DNA of 64,000 nucleotides from Roseibium algicola. GTDB taxonomy: Bacteria; Pseudomonadota; Alphaproteobacteria; Rhizobiales; Stappiaceae. The stretch lies in assembly GCF_001999245.1 (NCBI RefSeq), contig NZ_CP019630.1, positions 3,377,001 through 3,441,000 on the forward strand, read 5' to 3'. Made by a program: the position numbers and the translations under genes. Under the pieces are notes generated by a model. It worked only from the letters and a program-made list of their open reading frames with translations, had not been told where the DNA came from and searched no databases. Positions 18,917-28,154 of the stretch are shown here, piece after piece (position 1 is the stretch's first letter; each line of letters starts with the position of its first letter).

Positions 18917-20005
18917 ATGACTGCGACCCAGGACAGCCAGGCACAGATCCCCGTTACCGTTTTGACGGGGTATCTGGGTGCCGGCAAGACCACACTTCTC
19001 AACCGGATCCTGACCGAAAACCACGGTCAGCGTTACGCGGTCATCGTCAACGAGTTCGGCGAAGTCGGTATCGATAACGATCTGCTCGTGGAATCCGACG
19101 AAGAAATCTTCGAAATGAACAACGGCTGCATCTGCTGCACCGTGCGCGGTGACCTGATCCGCACTGTGCAGAACCTGATGAAGCGCAAGAATGCCTTTGA
19201 CGCGATCATCGTCGAAACCACCGGTGTTGCCGATCCGGCTCCGGTCGCACAGACCTTCTTCATGGACGACGATGTGCGTGCTGCCGCGAAACTCGACGCG
19301 GTTGTGGCCGTTGTCGATGCCCGCCACGTGCTGCAGCGTCTGGAAGACACCGAAGAGGCCGAAGATCAGATCGCCTTTGCCGACGTCATCCTGATCAACA
19401 AGACCGATCTCGTCTCGGGCGAAGAGCTTGCCACCGTCGAGGCGCGTATCCGTTCGATCAATCCGTATGCCGTGCTCCACCGGAGTGAGCGTTGCGGCAT
19501 CGAGATCGCCAAGGTGCTGGATCGGGGGGCGTTCGATCTCGACAGGATCCTGTCGCTCGATCCGCATTTCCTCGAGCATGGTCATCACGCCGACGAATGC
19601 GGTCCGGACTGCGACCATGACCACCATCATCACGGCCACGACCATCATCATGACCATGGACACGATCATGGACATGGGCATCACCATCATCACCACGATG
19701 AGGATCCCCATTCGGTGAAGAGCATTTCCCTTAAGGCAGGCGACCTTGATCCCAACATGTTCTTTCCCTGGATCAACCAGGTCACGCAGGTTCAAGGCCC
19801 AAACATTCTGCGCCTGAAGGGCATCATTGCCTTCAAGGGGGATCCGCAGCGCTATGTCATCCAGGGGGTGCACATGATCGTGGAAGGCGATCATCAGCGC
19901 GACTGGAAAGAGGATGAGCCGCGAGAAAGCCGCCTGGTCTTCATCGGACGCGATCTCAACTGGGATGTCCTGAGAGACAGTTTCCAGGCCTGCGCCGCGC
20001 AATAA
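18917..20005 (+). CDS. CobW/COG0523-family GTP-binding metallochaperone with His-rich loop
   Basis: About 362 residues from ATG 18917. The P-loop [12 protein letters not shown] is close to the N-terminus, followed by the family signature [13 protein letters not shown] with its CxCC metal site, then the GTP base motif NKTDL. A segment at about residues 220-262 is a dense run of His with Asp and Gly (18 or more His), the expected zinc or cobalt reservoir; a CobW C-terminal domain ends the protein. COG0523 GTPases deliver metal ions to target enzymes and are often Zur-regulated under zinc shortage. An upstream in-frame ATG at 18845 has a much better ribosome site (GGAGG four bases before) and would add 24 residues with no homology to the family, so translation start is not certain. 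It is followed after 12 bases by a WD40 gene. Confidence 0.9.
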   Translation: MTATQDSQAQIPVTVLTGYLGAGKTTLLNRILTENHGQRYAVIVNEFGEVGIDNDLLVESDEEIFEMNNGCICCTVRGDLIRTVQNLMKRKNAFDAIIVETTGVADPAPVAQTFFMDDDVRAAAKLDAVVAVVDARHVLQRLEDTEEAEDQIAFADVILINKTDLVSGEELATVEARIRSINPYAVLHRSERCGIEIAKVLDRGAFDLDRILSLDPHFLEHGHHADECGPDCDHDHHHHGHDHHHDHGHDHGHGHHHHHHDEDPHSVKSISLKAGDLDPNMFFPWINQVTQVQGPNILRLKGIIAFKGDPQRYVIQGVHMIVEGDHQRDWKEDEPRESRLVFIGRDLNWDVLRDSFQACAAQ

Positions 20006-20017
20006 GGAAGAAGAGAC

Positions 20018-20995
20018 TTGCCGACAGTTGCTCCCGTGGAGGTGGACGGCTTCGTCGTCCGCGCCGGCTATCTGAAAGAAACGGCCTTTTTTGCGTCCGG
20101 AGAAGGCGACATCGTCCTGTCCGGACAGGGTGAAACGAAACTGAAGCCGCACAAGGCCGGGCTTCTGGCTGCCGAGCCGACAATCGACGGCAAGGGGCTG
20201 ATCACATCGGGTGACGACGGCTGCATCTTCCTGAGTGCGGCGGACGGATCGAGCGAATGCGTTGCTGAACGGCCGCGCAAGTGGATCGACCTGATCGCTG
20301 CCGGACCGTCCGGTGCGCTTGCCTTTGCCAGCGGCCGCACCGCCTGGGTGCGGTTCGCGGACGGGCGCGAAAAAGAATTTGCGCATGAACGGGCCGTCGG
20401 CGGTCTTGCCTTCGCGCCCAAGGGCATGCGGCTGGCGGTCGGACGCTACGATGGAGCGACGCTTTGGTGGGCCGGCACGGACGGCGCACCGGTCGAACTC
20501 AGCTGGAATGGCGCGCATCTGGGCGTGAGCTTTTCGCCCGACGGCAAGTATGTTGTTACCGCCATGCAGGAAAACGCTTTGCACGGCTGGCGCCTGTCGG
20601 ACAGCCAGGACATGCGCATGACCGGCTACCCGGCCAAGGTCAAGTCGTTCAGCTGGTCGGTCAAGGGGCGATATCTGGCGACCTCCGGTGCCAATGCCGC
20701 CATCCTCTGGCCGTTCTTCGGCAAAACCGGGCCGATGGGGCAGACACCGCTGCAGCTGGGCACAAGGGGTGACAACCTGGTCAGCGCCGTTGCCTGCCAT
20801 CCGAAGGAGGATGTCGTTGCTGTCGGCTACCAAGACGGCATGATCCTGATGTGCCGGTTCGAGGACAATGCCGAGGTGCTGCTGCGGCGTCCGGGCCTGG
20901 GGCCGGTGTCTACAATGGCCTGGGATGCCGATGGTGTTCGGCTGGTCTTCGGAACGGAAACCGCGGAAGCCGGGATCATCAGTCTGCAGGACTGA
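20018..20995 (+). CDS. WD40-repeat protein paired with CobW GTPase
   Basis: 325 residues made of WD-like repeats, for example ISFSPDGKYVVTAMQEN-type units around 150-200 and KSFSWSVKGRYLATSGANAA near 205. No signal peptide or enzymatic domain. The protein should form a beta-propeller scaffold in the cytosol. Start is TTG at 20018, 12 bases after the CobW stop. The pair is commonly seen in Hyphomicrobiales, which suggests the propeller assists metal delivery, but its binding partner is not known. Confidence 0.85.
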   Translation: MPTVAPVEVDGFVVRAGYLKETAFFASGEGDIVLSGQGETKLKPHKAGLLAAEPTIDGKGLITSGDDGCIFLSAADGSSECVAERPRKWIDLIAAGPSGALAFASGRTAWVRFADGREKEFAHERAVGGLAFAPKGMRLAVGRYDGATLWWAGTDGAPVELSWNGAHLGVSFSPDGKYVVTAMQENALHGWRLSDSQDMRMTGYPAKVKSFSWSVKGRYLATSGANAAILWPFFGKTGPMGQTPLQLGTRGDNLVSAVACHPKEDVVAVGYQDGMILMCRFEDNAEVLLRRPGLGPVSTMAWDADGVRLVFGTETAEAGIISLQD

Positions 20996-21031
20996 CGGGC
21001 CGTAACCTGGAAAGGGAGATCCTGACACGAG

Positions 21032-21532
21032 ATGGCACGTATCATGATGCTGATTGTCATGTTGCTGAGTGGAACCGCGACGTCCCAGTTGCCGGAGTTC
21101 ACGCAGCAATATCGTCAGCGACTTGGTGGGGCCATCGACGCTCTGGAGGAAATTCTGGCCGATTTCAATCGTGACGCCGCTCGTTACGGACTGACGTCGG
21201 CAGAAGCCATAGCGCGTCAGAAATCCTCGGAAGATCCCTTTATCAGAGCGCGCGGCGACAGCATGCTGAACGCCGAAATCCGCTTGAGCAGGCTAAAACT
21301 GCAGAGGGAAGAGCTGGAAACGGCCGGGCCGCTGGATCGCATGATCATCTTTGCGCGCGGCTTCGACCCAACCCTGGCGCAGGCAACGGCCGAAGACTAC
21401 GAGCCCGCCGTTCCGGTTACGCCGGCCGGCTTTGCCAGTGCAGGTTTCGGTGCACTTGGCGGGCTCCTTGTCATGCGCCTGCTGATCGGCGCCGCGCGCC
21501 TTGGGCGCCGCACCAGACCTGCCCGTCCCTAA
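21032..21532 (+). CDS. DUF2937-family membrane protein
   Basis: 166 residues with an N-terminal hydrophobic helix (about 4-18), a soluble helical middle rich in Arg and Glu, and a C-terminal helix around GFGALGGLLVMRLLIGAAR. The segment SQLPEFTQQYRQRLGGAIDALE is the hallmark of the DUF2937 family, whose function is unknown. It follows the WD40 gene by 36 bases on the same strand with a GGGAG before the ATG, so may be in the same transcript. Confidence 0.75.
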   Translation: MARIMMLIVMLLSGTATSQLPEFTQQYRQRLGGAIDALEEILADFNRDAARYGLTSAEAIARQKSSEDPFIRARGDSMLNAEIRLSRLKLQREELETAGPLDRMIIFARGFDPTLAQATAEDYEPAVPVTPAGFASAGFGALGGLLVMRLLIGAARLGRRTRPARP

Positions 21533-21630
21533 ACGCCCCGCCAGGCCGGCCTTTGGCGAAGCCTTTGACCGGCCGCCGGAAAATACGCTAAGCAGGGTTT
21601 CTGGAATGGCCCCAACGGGAAGGATGCCGG

Positions 21631-22530
21631 ATGGACGCAATCACGCGGATGCGCTGCTTCATTCAAGTTGTCGATTCAAACGGATTTTCCGCAGCGGCCC
21701 GTGAAATGGGGCGTTCCAAGGCGCTGGTCTCGAAATATGTCGGCGAGCTGGAAGACGAACTGGGCGTGCGTCTGTTGAACAGGACCACCCGTCAGGTGTC
21801 GCTCACCGAAGTCGGCGAAGCCTATTACAAGGAAGCTGCCGAAATCCTGCAGCGGATCGATGATCTGCAAGCCTCGGTTCAGTCCTCGCACCAGGAAGTC
21901 CGTGGGCGTTTGCGTGTTTCGGCTCCCCGTTCGATGGGCGACGACCTGCTGAACCAGGCCATGATGCATTTTCTGGTGAAGTATCCGGAAATCAATCTGG
22001 ACCTCAGGCTGGAAGACCGCTTCGTCGATCTCGTGGAAGAAGGTTTCGATCTTGCGGTCCGGGTCACCCAACTAGAAGATTCCAGCCTGATCGCCCGCAA
22101 GATTGCTCCCTTTCGCACCGTGGTATGCGCCACGCCTGAAGCGATCGAGGCCTATGGGGCGCCGAATGTGCCCGCCGATCTTTCCACACGGCCTTGCATC
22201 ATCGATACGAACTACCGCTTCAAGCAGAACTGGGCCTTCTACACGAATGGAGAGCGTTCGTCGGTGGCAGTGAAGGGCCCGCTGGAAGTCAACAGCGCTG
22301 CCGCAGCGCGCGAAGCGGCGTTATGTAACCTCGGTTTCCTTCGTACGCCGCTGTTTTTTGTGTCCAAAGATATCCGCGACGGCAAACTGGTTACGCTACT
22401 GGAGGCCTATGAGGAGCCGATGCGCGGTATTCATGCAGTTTATCCGCACCGCCGGCACTTGAGCGCAAAGGTGCGCGCCTTTGTTGATTTTCTGGTCGAA
22501 TGGTATTCGTCAGGTCAAAACGACTGCTGA
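21631..22530 (+). CDS. LysR-family transcriptional regulator
   Basis: 299 residues. The N-terminal winged helix-turn-helix (about 1-60) reads MRCFIQVVDSNGFSAAAREMG then SKALVSKYVGELEDELG and LLNRTTRQVSLTEVG, a typical LysR signature of the CrgA/PtrR-like clade. The effector domain spans about 90-290. LysR proteins usually regulate a divergent gene; none is adjacent here. The region 22531-22726 downstream is AT-rich and carries no gene. Confidence 0.92.
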   Translation: MDAITRMRCFIQVVDSNGFSAAAREMGRSKALVSKYVGELEDELGVRLLNRTTRQVSLTEVGEAYYKEAAEILQRIDDLQASVQSSHQEVRGRLRVSAPRSMGDDLLNQAMMHFLVKYPEINLDLRLEDRFVDLVEEGFDLAVRVTQLEDSSLIARKIAPFRTVVCATPEAIEAYGAPNVPADLSTRPCIIDTNYRFKQNWAFYTNGERSSVAVKGPLEVNSAAAAREAALCNLGFLRTPLFFVSKDIRDGKLVTLLEAYEEPMRGIHAVYPHRRHLSAKVRAFVDFLVEWYSSGQNDC

Positions 22531-22726
22531 TTTTTTTTAGCTGGTTCAGCTATTTCCCATTCCTTTGAGAATACGTTTTCGGATTTTATTTTCCGTTTCG
22601 TTTTTCTTGGTTAAATGAATGTAATCTGTAAATTTCTATCTATGGTTATTTAAGGGAAATTACTTACAATAAGTTTCGGTGAAGGTTTTCCTTGAAAAGC
22701 CGATGTATAAATCCCAAGGTTTACTC

Positions 22727-23266
22727 ATGGAAAACGCGCAGGAACATATTGCCGCTCGCCTGGAAGAGGTTTTCTGGAGCCGGGGTTTCGCCGAGCCGAG
22801 CGTTCCCGAACTCAGGGCCGGGGCAGGTGTCAGTATGCGCACGCTTTACCGTCATTTTCCCTCGCGCGAGGCGATGGTGCTGGGCGCCCTTGAATACCGG
22901 CATCGGCGCTATCTCTCCTATGTTCGCGAAGGTGTGACGTCGCCCGGGCTTGAGGCCGCCGTTCAGCTTTTTGACAAGCTGGGAGGCTGGATGCGCATGA
23001 CGGCGGGCAAGGAGTGTCTGTTCCGCCAGGCGCTTGCAGCAAATCCCGGCAGCACCGAAATAGCGGCGATGGTCAAGCGCCACAAAGGCGAGCTTCTGCG
23101 TTTCTTCGGCGAATTGAGCGGGCAGGAAAGTTTCGCCTCGCGTCTTTACCTCCTGCATGAAGGCGTCACCGCCTGTTATGCGGAAATGGGGGAAAGAGCC
23201 GTTGAGGACGCGAAGAACCTTGTGAGGCAGATGTTCAAGGCAGCCAACGAAAGCCAGCTTTCCTGA
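22727..23266 (+). CDS. TetR-family transcriptional regulator
   Basis: About 179 residues from ATG 22727, which has an AAGG seven bases upstream; GTG at 22679 or ATG at 22703 would add 16 or 8 residues. The helix-turn-helix VPELRAGAGVSMRTLYRHFPSREAMVLGALEYR (residues about 25-55) is classical TetR. The C-terminal ligand-binding domain is divergent, so the ligand cannot be guessed. Target genes are not evident; the aminotransferase-like neighbour downstream is on the other strand. Confidence 0.88.
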   Translation: MENAQEHIAARLEEVFWSRGFAEPSVPELRAGAGVSMRTLYRHFPSREAMVLGALEYRHRRYLSYVREGVTSPGLEAAVQLFDKLGGWMRMTAGKECLFRQALAANPGSTEIAAMVKRHKGELLRFFGELSGQESFASRLYLLHEGVTACYAEMGERAVEDAKNLVRQMFKAANESQLS

Positions 23267-23352
23267 CCTGAGCATTAAATCAGGTGCACTGTTGCGGTGC
23301 TTTCTTCTTCTGCCGACCGTATGCAGGCCCGACAACCGGAAACAGGCAAAGC

Positions 23353-23381
23353 AAAAAAACGGCGGCTCAAGGCCGCCGTTT
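23353..23381 (-). terminator. rho-independent terminator of the leucine-dehydrogenase-like gene
   Basis: Ten-base arms AAACGGCGGC (23357-23366) and GCCGCCGTTT (23372-23381) with loop TCAAG. On the minus strand the stem is followed by a run of seven T. It lies just past the gene stop at 23404; on the plus strand it sits downstream of the TetR gene and may act in both directions. Confidence 0.85.
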
Positions 23382-23403
23382 CCGTTTGTCGTGAAAGTTT
23401 TAA

Positions 23404-24477
23404 TCAGGCCGACTTCGCTTTAGCCAGACGCTCTTCCGCCATTGTGTCGGCCACGCGTTCCGGGGTGCTGCCTTCGCGGGCGGCCCGCTCGAAAATCGTT
23501 GCCAGGGTTTCGCCGATGGCGATCGTCTTTTCACGCACCAGCTTGTCGCCGCTGTCCGCTGTTGCCAGGGCAATGGAGATCACGCCGCCGGCATTGATCG
23601 CGTAGTCGGGAGCGTAGAGGATGCCGCGTTTCTTCAGGGCCTCGCCGTCCGCCGGCGTCTGCAGCTGGTTGTTGGCAGCCCCTGCAACGATCTTCGCCTG
23701 GATTTGCGGAACGGTGCGAGCATTGAGGCCTGCGCCGAGCGCGCAGGGAACGAAGATATCCGCCTCCACCATATGAGCTTCGGCCGGATCAACCGCTGTG
23801 GCTCCGAACGCATCGATGGCACGCAGCACAGCCGGTGCATGAATGTCGGAAACAATGAGCCTTGCACCGGCTTCGTGAAGCTGGCGGGCAACGTCATGCC
23901 CCACGTGGCCCAGTCCCTGCACGGAGACAGTCTTTCCGGAAAGGTCGCTGCTGCCGTAGACAAATTTTGCGGACGCCTTGATACCTTCGAAGACACCGAG
24001 AGCCGTATAGGGCGACGGGTCGCCGAGGCCGGTTGCCTTGGTGCCGCGCACATGGGCGGTCTGGCGGGCAACGGCTTCCATGTCGTCTGGCGACACGCCA
24101 ACGTCTTCTGCGGTGATGTAGGTGCCGGACAGGCGCTCCACATGGCGGCCGAATGCCTCCATCAGGGCTTCGGACTTGTCCTTGCGGGGGTCGGCAATGA
24201 TGACGGCCTTGCCGCCGCCGAGATCAAGGCCTGCCAGAGAGTTCTTGTACGTCATGCCGCGGGACAGGCGCAGGGCATCCGTCAGCGCATCCGCCGGGTT
24301 CTCGTAGGGCCAGACGCGGCAGCCGCCAAGTGCCGGGCCGAGCGTGGTGTCGTGGACGGCGATGATTGCCTTCAGGCCGGTGGCCTTGTCCTGGACGAAA
24401 ACGATGTCTTCGTGATCGCCCATCTCCGGATGATCGAAAACGGCACTGTGGTGAACTGGTTTATGCAAGGCGTTCAT
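23404..24477 (-). CDS. Leu/Phe/Val dehydrogenase-family amino-acid dehydrogenase
   Basis: 357 residues of the Glu/Leu/Phe/Val dehydrogenase superfamily. The catalytic segment GLDLGGGKAVI (about 84-94), with its lysine, and the following Rossmann motif VQGLGHVG (about 195) are intact. The enzyme deaminates a branched-chain or aromatic L-amino acid to the 2-oxoacid with NAD+, or runs in reverse. The closest families are Leu and Val dehydrogenases; substrate choice cannot be told from sequence. Its start GATGAACGC is supported by GAAT-rich upstream sequence. It is transcribed divergently from the metal exporter gene. Confidence 0.87.
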   Translation of the reverse strand: MNALHKPVHHSAVFDHPEMGDHEDIVFVQDKATGLKAIIAVHDTTLGPALGGCRVWPYENPADALTDALRLSRGMTYKNSLAGLDLGGGKAVIIADPRKDKSEALMEAFGRHVERLSGTYITAEDVGVSPDDMEAVARQTAHVRGTKATGLGDPSPYTALGVFEGIKASAKFVYGSSDLSGKTVSVQGLGHVGHDVARQLHEAGARLIVSDIHAPAVLRAIDAFGATAVDPAEAHMVEADIFVPCALGAGLNARTVPQIQAKIVAGAANNQLQTPADGEALKKRGILYAPDYAINAGGVISIALATADSGDKLVREKTIAIGETLATIFERAAREGSTPERVADTMAEERLAKAKSA

Positions 24478-24689
24478 GGCTGGCTCGGTGCAGTGGTTAT
24501 TGTTGTGAATATTTTAGGCTGCATCCCGGGAATATTGTCTTTTTTCTCCTAAGTTTGAACGTTGGATGAGTTGAAACATTCCTCATTTGATTTCTATGGG
24601 TGAAAATTGTTCCTCGGGCGTTTTGCGCCGCGAAATTGTCGCGGTCATCTTCCTGCCGTCTTCTCTGGTCAAACAACGCACTGCGTGTC

Positions 24690-24706
24690 ATGTAAACATA
24701 TTACAT
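24690..24706. promoter_or_regulatory. 17-bp palindrome upstream of the metal exporter
   Basis: Perfect arms ATGTAA and TTACAT separated by five bases (24690-24706), only 11 bases before the proposed GTG start. The geometry fits a Fur/Zur-superfamily or similar dimeric operator, but I cannot match it to a collection. If it is an operator it would overlap the promoter or the start of the transcript. Confidence 0.5.
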
Positions 24707-24717
24707 CTGATCAGTGG

Positions 24718-26637
24718 GTGATCCCGTTGCGCTTGCTTTCCACCTTTCGAGCCAAGGTTCTTCCTGCGGCCTCTCGCCGTTTCCTGTTGGGTCTGGGTTT
24801 TCTGTTGGCTGCTCTTGCCGGAGCCAGTGCGCACCCGCATGTCTTTGTCGAGGCACGAAGCAAGCTGGTTTTCGACGATGCCGGACAGGCGATTGCGCTT
24901 CAGCACGTGTTTCGTTTCGATGATGCGTTTTCCGCTTTCGCCATCCAGGGCTTCGACAAGGATGGCGACGGTCACTATTCGCGTGAAGAGCTGAGTGAAC
25001 TGGCAAAGGTCAATGTGGAGAGCATGGCCGATTACGGCTATTTCACGTTCGGTGACAATAGCCGGGTCGAATTCGATTTCGATGACCCGACGGATTACTG
25101 GCTGGAAGTGGTCAAGGTTCCCCTCAAGGACTACTGGGTGATGAAACCCGAGGACTTTGAGGCCATGGAGGAAGATGTCCGCATGAATGGCGGCTCCATG
25201 CCGGAGGATGTGAACCTGCTGGAACTGCATTTCACGTTGCCGTTCAAACAGCCTAGCGATACCAAGAGCCTGATCACGCTCGACGTTTACGACCCGACCT
25301 ATTACGTCGATTTCCGCTTTGGTGCGGGGGACGATGCGCTGGGAACGGAAAACGCACCGGGCACTTGCCGTGTGAGCCGCAAGGAACCGCCGCCGCTGGA
25401 TGATGCCGAAGCCTATGCACTTGCACAGATCGGTGCAGACCAGCGTGACCTGCCGCCCGAGCTTCAGTCCGCTGCCGCCTCGCAGGTCAATCAGATGCTG
25501 GTTGCCTGTGGTGATGCAATGGCCGCCGCGAGCTCCTCGTCCGGAACTTCGGAAGCCGCAACGCCCGAAACCACGTCCACGGACACTGCTGCCAGCTCGC
25601 CCGCCGATGCTGCCGCCGCAATTACGGCTGCACTCGATACGGCGAAGGCTTCAGAAGAAGCGGTTGCCGCGCCTAAGGCGGGTTTCCTCGATACTGTTTT
25701 CGGGACAATTGCAGTCAAGCAGAAGGAATTCTACCAGGCGCTGGTCGCCAGTCTCAGGGCCTTCCGCAACAATCCGCATGCGGCCTGGCTGCTGATGGGG
25801 CTTTCCTTCGCGTATGGCATCTTCCATGCCGCAGGGCCTGGGCATGGCAAGGCCATCATCACGTCCTATGTGGTTGCCAACAACGAGACCCTTCGCAAGG
25901 GTATTTATCTCTCCTTTGCCTCGGCATTCGCACAGGCGGTGACCGCGATCCTTCTGGTTGGAGGTCTGGCCGTCGTTTTCAATCTCACCAGCATCGCGAT
26001 ACAGGATACGGCGCGGTGGTTCGAGATCGGATCTTATGTGCTGATCACCGGTCTGGGCGGCTGGCTGTTGTGGCAGAAAGCCCTTCGTCCGCTGGCCATG
26101 AATGTGGCGCCCCGTCTGTCAGGCTCGCAACTCGCGCTCGCGGGCGCTTCGGCGGCCGGTCATCACGGTCATGGCCACAGTCACGATGGCCACCATCATC
26201 ATGGTCACGATCATCACCACCATGACCATCACCATCACGAGATCGGTGCAGATGGCGTGTGCACCACATGCGGTCATGCCCATGCCCCGACGCCGGACAT
26301 GCTTCAGGGCAAGATCACCCTTGCCCGGGCCGTGTCGATCATTTTTGCAGTTGGTCTTCGGCCCTGTACCGGTGCGCTGGTGGTGCTGGTCTTTGCTCTT
26401 TCGCAAGGCATGATCGCCGCCGGCATCGCTTCCACCCTGGCGATGGCGGTTGGCACCGGTATAACCGTCTCGCTGCTTGCAGGCATGGCAGTCGGGGCCA
26501 AGGAACTTGCCGTGCGGCTTTTCGGCGAAGGCAGTCCGATGGCGGTGAAGGTTCACCGGACGATCGAAATCGTCGGGGCAGCCATCGTCTTCCTGCTGGG
26601 TCTCACGTTGCTGATCGCAACTCTCGGCTGGGGCTGA
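24718..26637 (+). CDS. fused DUF1007 and NicO/RcnA-type metal exporter
   Basis: About 639 residues from GTG 24718 (TTG 24727 is an alternative). A signal-like helix ending ASA precedes a DUF1007 domain (about 45-230), opening HPHVFVEA with a pair of His, as in periplasmic metal-binding DUF1007 proteins. A Ser/Thr/Ala-rich linker (about 255-335) leads to a NicO/RcnA domain with about six helices (about 360-630), including GPGHGKAIITSYVVA with the His-containing metal motif and a second GLRPCTGALVVLVFA. Between them a cytoplasmic-type loop (about 475-515) is almost entirely His, Gly and Asp. The protein should export Ni2+, Co2+ or Zn2+. Family members are usually two separate genes; here they are one. 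The stop is adjacent to the stop of the convergent amidotransferase gene. Confidence 0.88.
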   Translation: MIPLRLLSTFRAKVLPAASRRFLLGLGFLLAALAGASAHPHVFVEARSKLVFDDAGQAIALQHVFRFDDAFSAFAIQGFDKDGDGHYSREELSELAKVNVESMADYGYFTFGDNSRVEFDFDDPTDYWLEVVKVPLKDYWVMKPEDFEAMEEDVRMNGGSMPEDVNLLELHFTLPFKQPSDTKSLITLDVYDPTYYVDFRFGAGDDALGTENAPGTCRVSRKEPPPLDDAEAYALAQIGADQRDLPPELQSAAASQVNQMLVACGDAMAAASSSSGTSEAATPETTSTDTAASSPADAAAAITAALDTAKASEEAVAAPKAGFLDTVFGTIAVKQKEFYQALVASLRAFRNNPHAAWLLMGLSFAYGIFHAAGPGHGKAIITSYVVANNETLRKGIYLSFASAFAQAVTAILLVGGLAVVFNLTSIAIQDTARWFEIGSYVLITGLGGWLLWQKALRPLAMNVAPRLSGSQLALAGASAAGHHGHGHSHDGHHHHGHDHHHHDHHHHEIGADGVCTTCGHAHAPTPDMLQGKITLARAVSIIFAVGLRPCTGALVVLVFALSQGMIAAGIASTLAMAVGTGITVSLLAGMAVGAKELAVRLFGEGSPMAVKVHRTIEIVGAAIVFLLGLTLLIATLGWG

Positions 26638-27396
26638 TTACAAACCCAGGCGTTTGACGCGGTAGGCCCGGACGGCATCACCGAAGGCGGCAAACAGCTT
26701 CTTCGACGGGCCGTCCGTCGACACCCAGTATTCCGGGTGCCACTGTGTCGCGAGGACGTAGCCGGCACTATCCTTGACGGAGGCCGCTTCGATGGTCCCG
26801 TCTTCAGCTTCCGCTTCCGTGATCATGCCATTGCCCAGCCTGCCGACAGCCTGGCGGTGGAGTGAATTCACCTCGAAAGGCTCGCTGCCGACAACGGTGG
26901 CCAGACAGCTGCCTTCGGCGACTTCCACCGGATGGGCAATCCGGAAACGTTCGTCCTGCCGTTCTGATGTCGGCGCGCGGTGATCGGCGCGACCTTCAAG
27001 GGACTGGATCTCGGTCAGCAGCGTACCGCCAAGGGCAACATTCAATTCCTGCATGCCGCGGCAGATGGCAAAGACGGGAATGCCGCGTTCGACGGCGCGC
27101 TTGAGCAGCGGCAGTGTCGTGGAATCGCGGGACGGATCGTATGGACCGTTCTCTTCCGTTGGCACTTCGCCATAAAGTTCCGGATTGACGTTGGATCGGG
27201 AACCGGTCGCCAAAACGCCGTCGACCTGGTCCAGAGCCGCATCCAGATCCAGATCCGCCCCCAGGGACGGCAGGATCATCGGGATGGCATCGGAGCCTTT
27301 CAGCACGGCCTGCAGATAGGTTGAGGTCGCGGCGTGCCAGTTGTAGCCCTCGATGGTTTTCACATCGGCGGTTACCAGGACAAGTGGTTTGGTCAT
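26638..27396 (-). CDS. class-I glutamine amidotransferase / gamma-glutamyl hydrolase (PuuD-like)
   Basis: 252 residues. ATG at 27396 is chosen; the frame is open further upstream but begins with low-complexity sequence. The nucleophile is Cys112 in AICRGMQEL, and the His-Glu partners appear in QWHPEYW. The subfamily, peptidase C26, includes gamma-glutamyl-gamma-aminobutyrate hydrolase PuuD of putrescine catabolism. It removes the gamma-glutamyl group from a substrate; which one is not shown. Convergent with the exporter with no intervening base, and upstream of the response regulator gene (same strand, 82 bases apart). Confidence 0.85.
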   Translation of the reverse strand: MTKPLVLVTADVKTIEGYNWHAATSTYLQAVLKGSDAIPMILPSLGADLDLDAALDQVDGVLATGSRSNVNPELYGEVPTEENGPYDPSRDSTTLPLLKRAVERGIPVFAICRGMQELNVALGGTLLTEIQSLEGRADHRAPTSERQDERFRIAHPVEVAEGSCLATVVGSEPFEVNSLHRQAVGRLGNGMITEAEAEDGTIEAASVKDSAGYVLATQWHPEYWVSTDGPSKKLFAAFGDAVRAYRVKRLGL

Positions 27397-27478
27397 TTCA
27401 TGCCTGTCAGATGGGAGACCCATGTCTCCGGAAGTGTTTGGCCAGGGTGTGGACCCAAACAGATTTAGCCGAGCCGGA

Positions 27479-28147
27479 TCAGTCCAGCAATCCCAGATCC
27501 TGCGCGACCTTGTAGAGCTGAGCGGCATTCTTGTTGCCGACCTTTTCCCGCAGGTTCAGGCGGTGGGATTCGACGGTGCGCACGCTGATACCCAGTTCCT
27601 TGGCGACTTCCTTGTTGGGCTGGCCTTTGGCAATGGCTGTCAGCACCTGGCGCTCCCGATCAGTCAGCCCGTATGGGTCTTCCACCGGTGCGGATGTGCC
27701 GGCACCAACCAGCGTCGGGCCGACCGCGGAGGAGAAATAGTACCCGCCATTGGCAACACTGGTGATCGCGGTAATCATTTCGGCTGCGGAGATATCCTTC
27801 AGGATGTAGCCGCGGGCACCTGCCTGAACGACGCCGCGCACATACTCCGGGTTGTCGTAGACCGACAGGATCAGCACCGCGATTTCAGGCAGCGTCTTGC
27901 GCATCTGCGTCGCCGCTTCCAGCCCGTTCATGACCGGCATGGAGACATCCATCAGGAGAACGTCGGGGCGCAGGTCTCGTGCGAGAGCCAAGGCATCGCG
28001 GCCGTTTGTCGCTTCACCGACCACTTCCAGTTCGGCCACCTTTTGCAGCCGGGCCCGGATACCGTCCCGTACCAGCTCATGGTCGTCTGCCAGAAGAACG
28101 CGGATGGGCCTGGTAAATGACCGGGGTGAAGGTGAATGCACTGTCAT
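27479..28147 (-). CDS. NarL/FixJ-type response regulator
   Basis: About 222 residues from ATG 28147; an ATG at 28177 would overlap the kinase gene. A receiver domain (about 15-130) has the phospho-acceptor Asp in LLMDVSMP, the Thr/Ser switch in VLILSVY and Lys in YILKDIS. A LuxR helix-turn-helix (about 165-220) reads LTDRERQVLTAIAKGQPNKEVAKELGIS. It should activate genes after phosphorylation by the kinase encoded directly upstream, most likely the divergent TRAP transporter (inference). Confidence 0.93.
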   Translation of the reverse strand: MTVHSPSPRSFTRPIRVLLADDHELVRDGIRARLQKVAELEVVGEATNGRDALALARDLRPDVLLMDVSMPVMNGLEAATQMRKTLPEIAVLILSVYDNPEYVRGVVQAGARGYILKDISAAEMITAITSVANGGYYFSSAVGPTLVGAGTSAPVEDPYGLTDRERQVLTAIAKGQPNKEVAKELGISVRTVESHRLNLREKVGNKNAAQLYKVAQDLGLLD

Positions 28148-28154
28148 CTTTGCA

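Noticed and set aside
19600..19720. CAT/CAC repeat that might look like a satellite or CRISPR
   Set aside because: It encodes the histidine-rich loop of the CobW GTPase in frame; no regular repeat-spacer pattern. The same applies at 26160-26240 in the metal exporter.
18440..21109. Long minus-strand frame of 889 codons
   Set aside because: It runs antisense to the end of the aminotransferase, the CobW, WD40 and DUF2937 genes, all of which have strong family matches. Its translation lacks domain signatures and is rich in His/Met from the CobW repeat.
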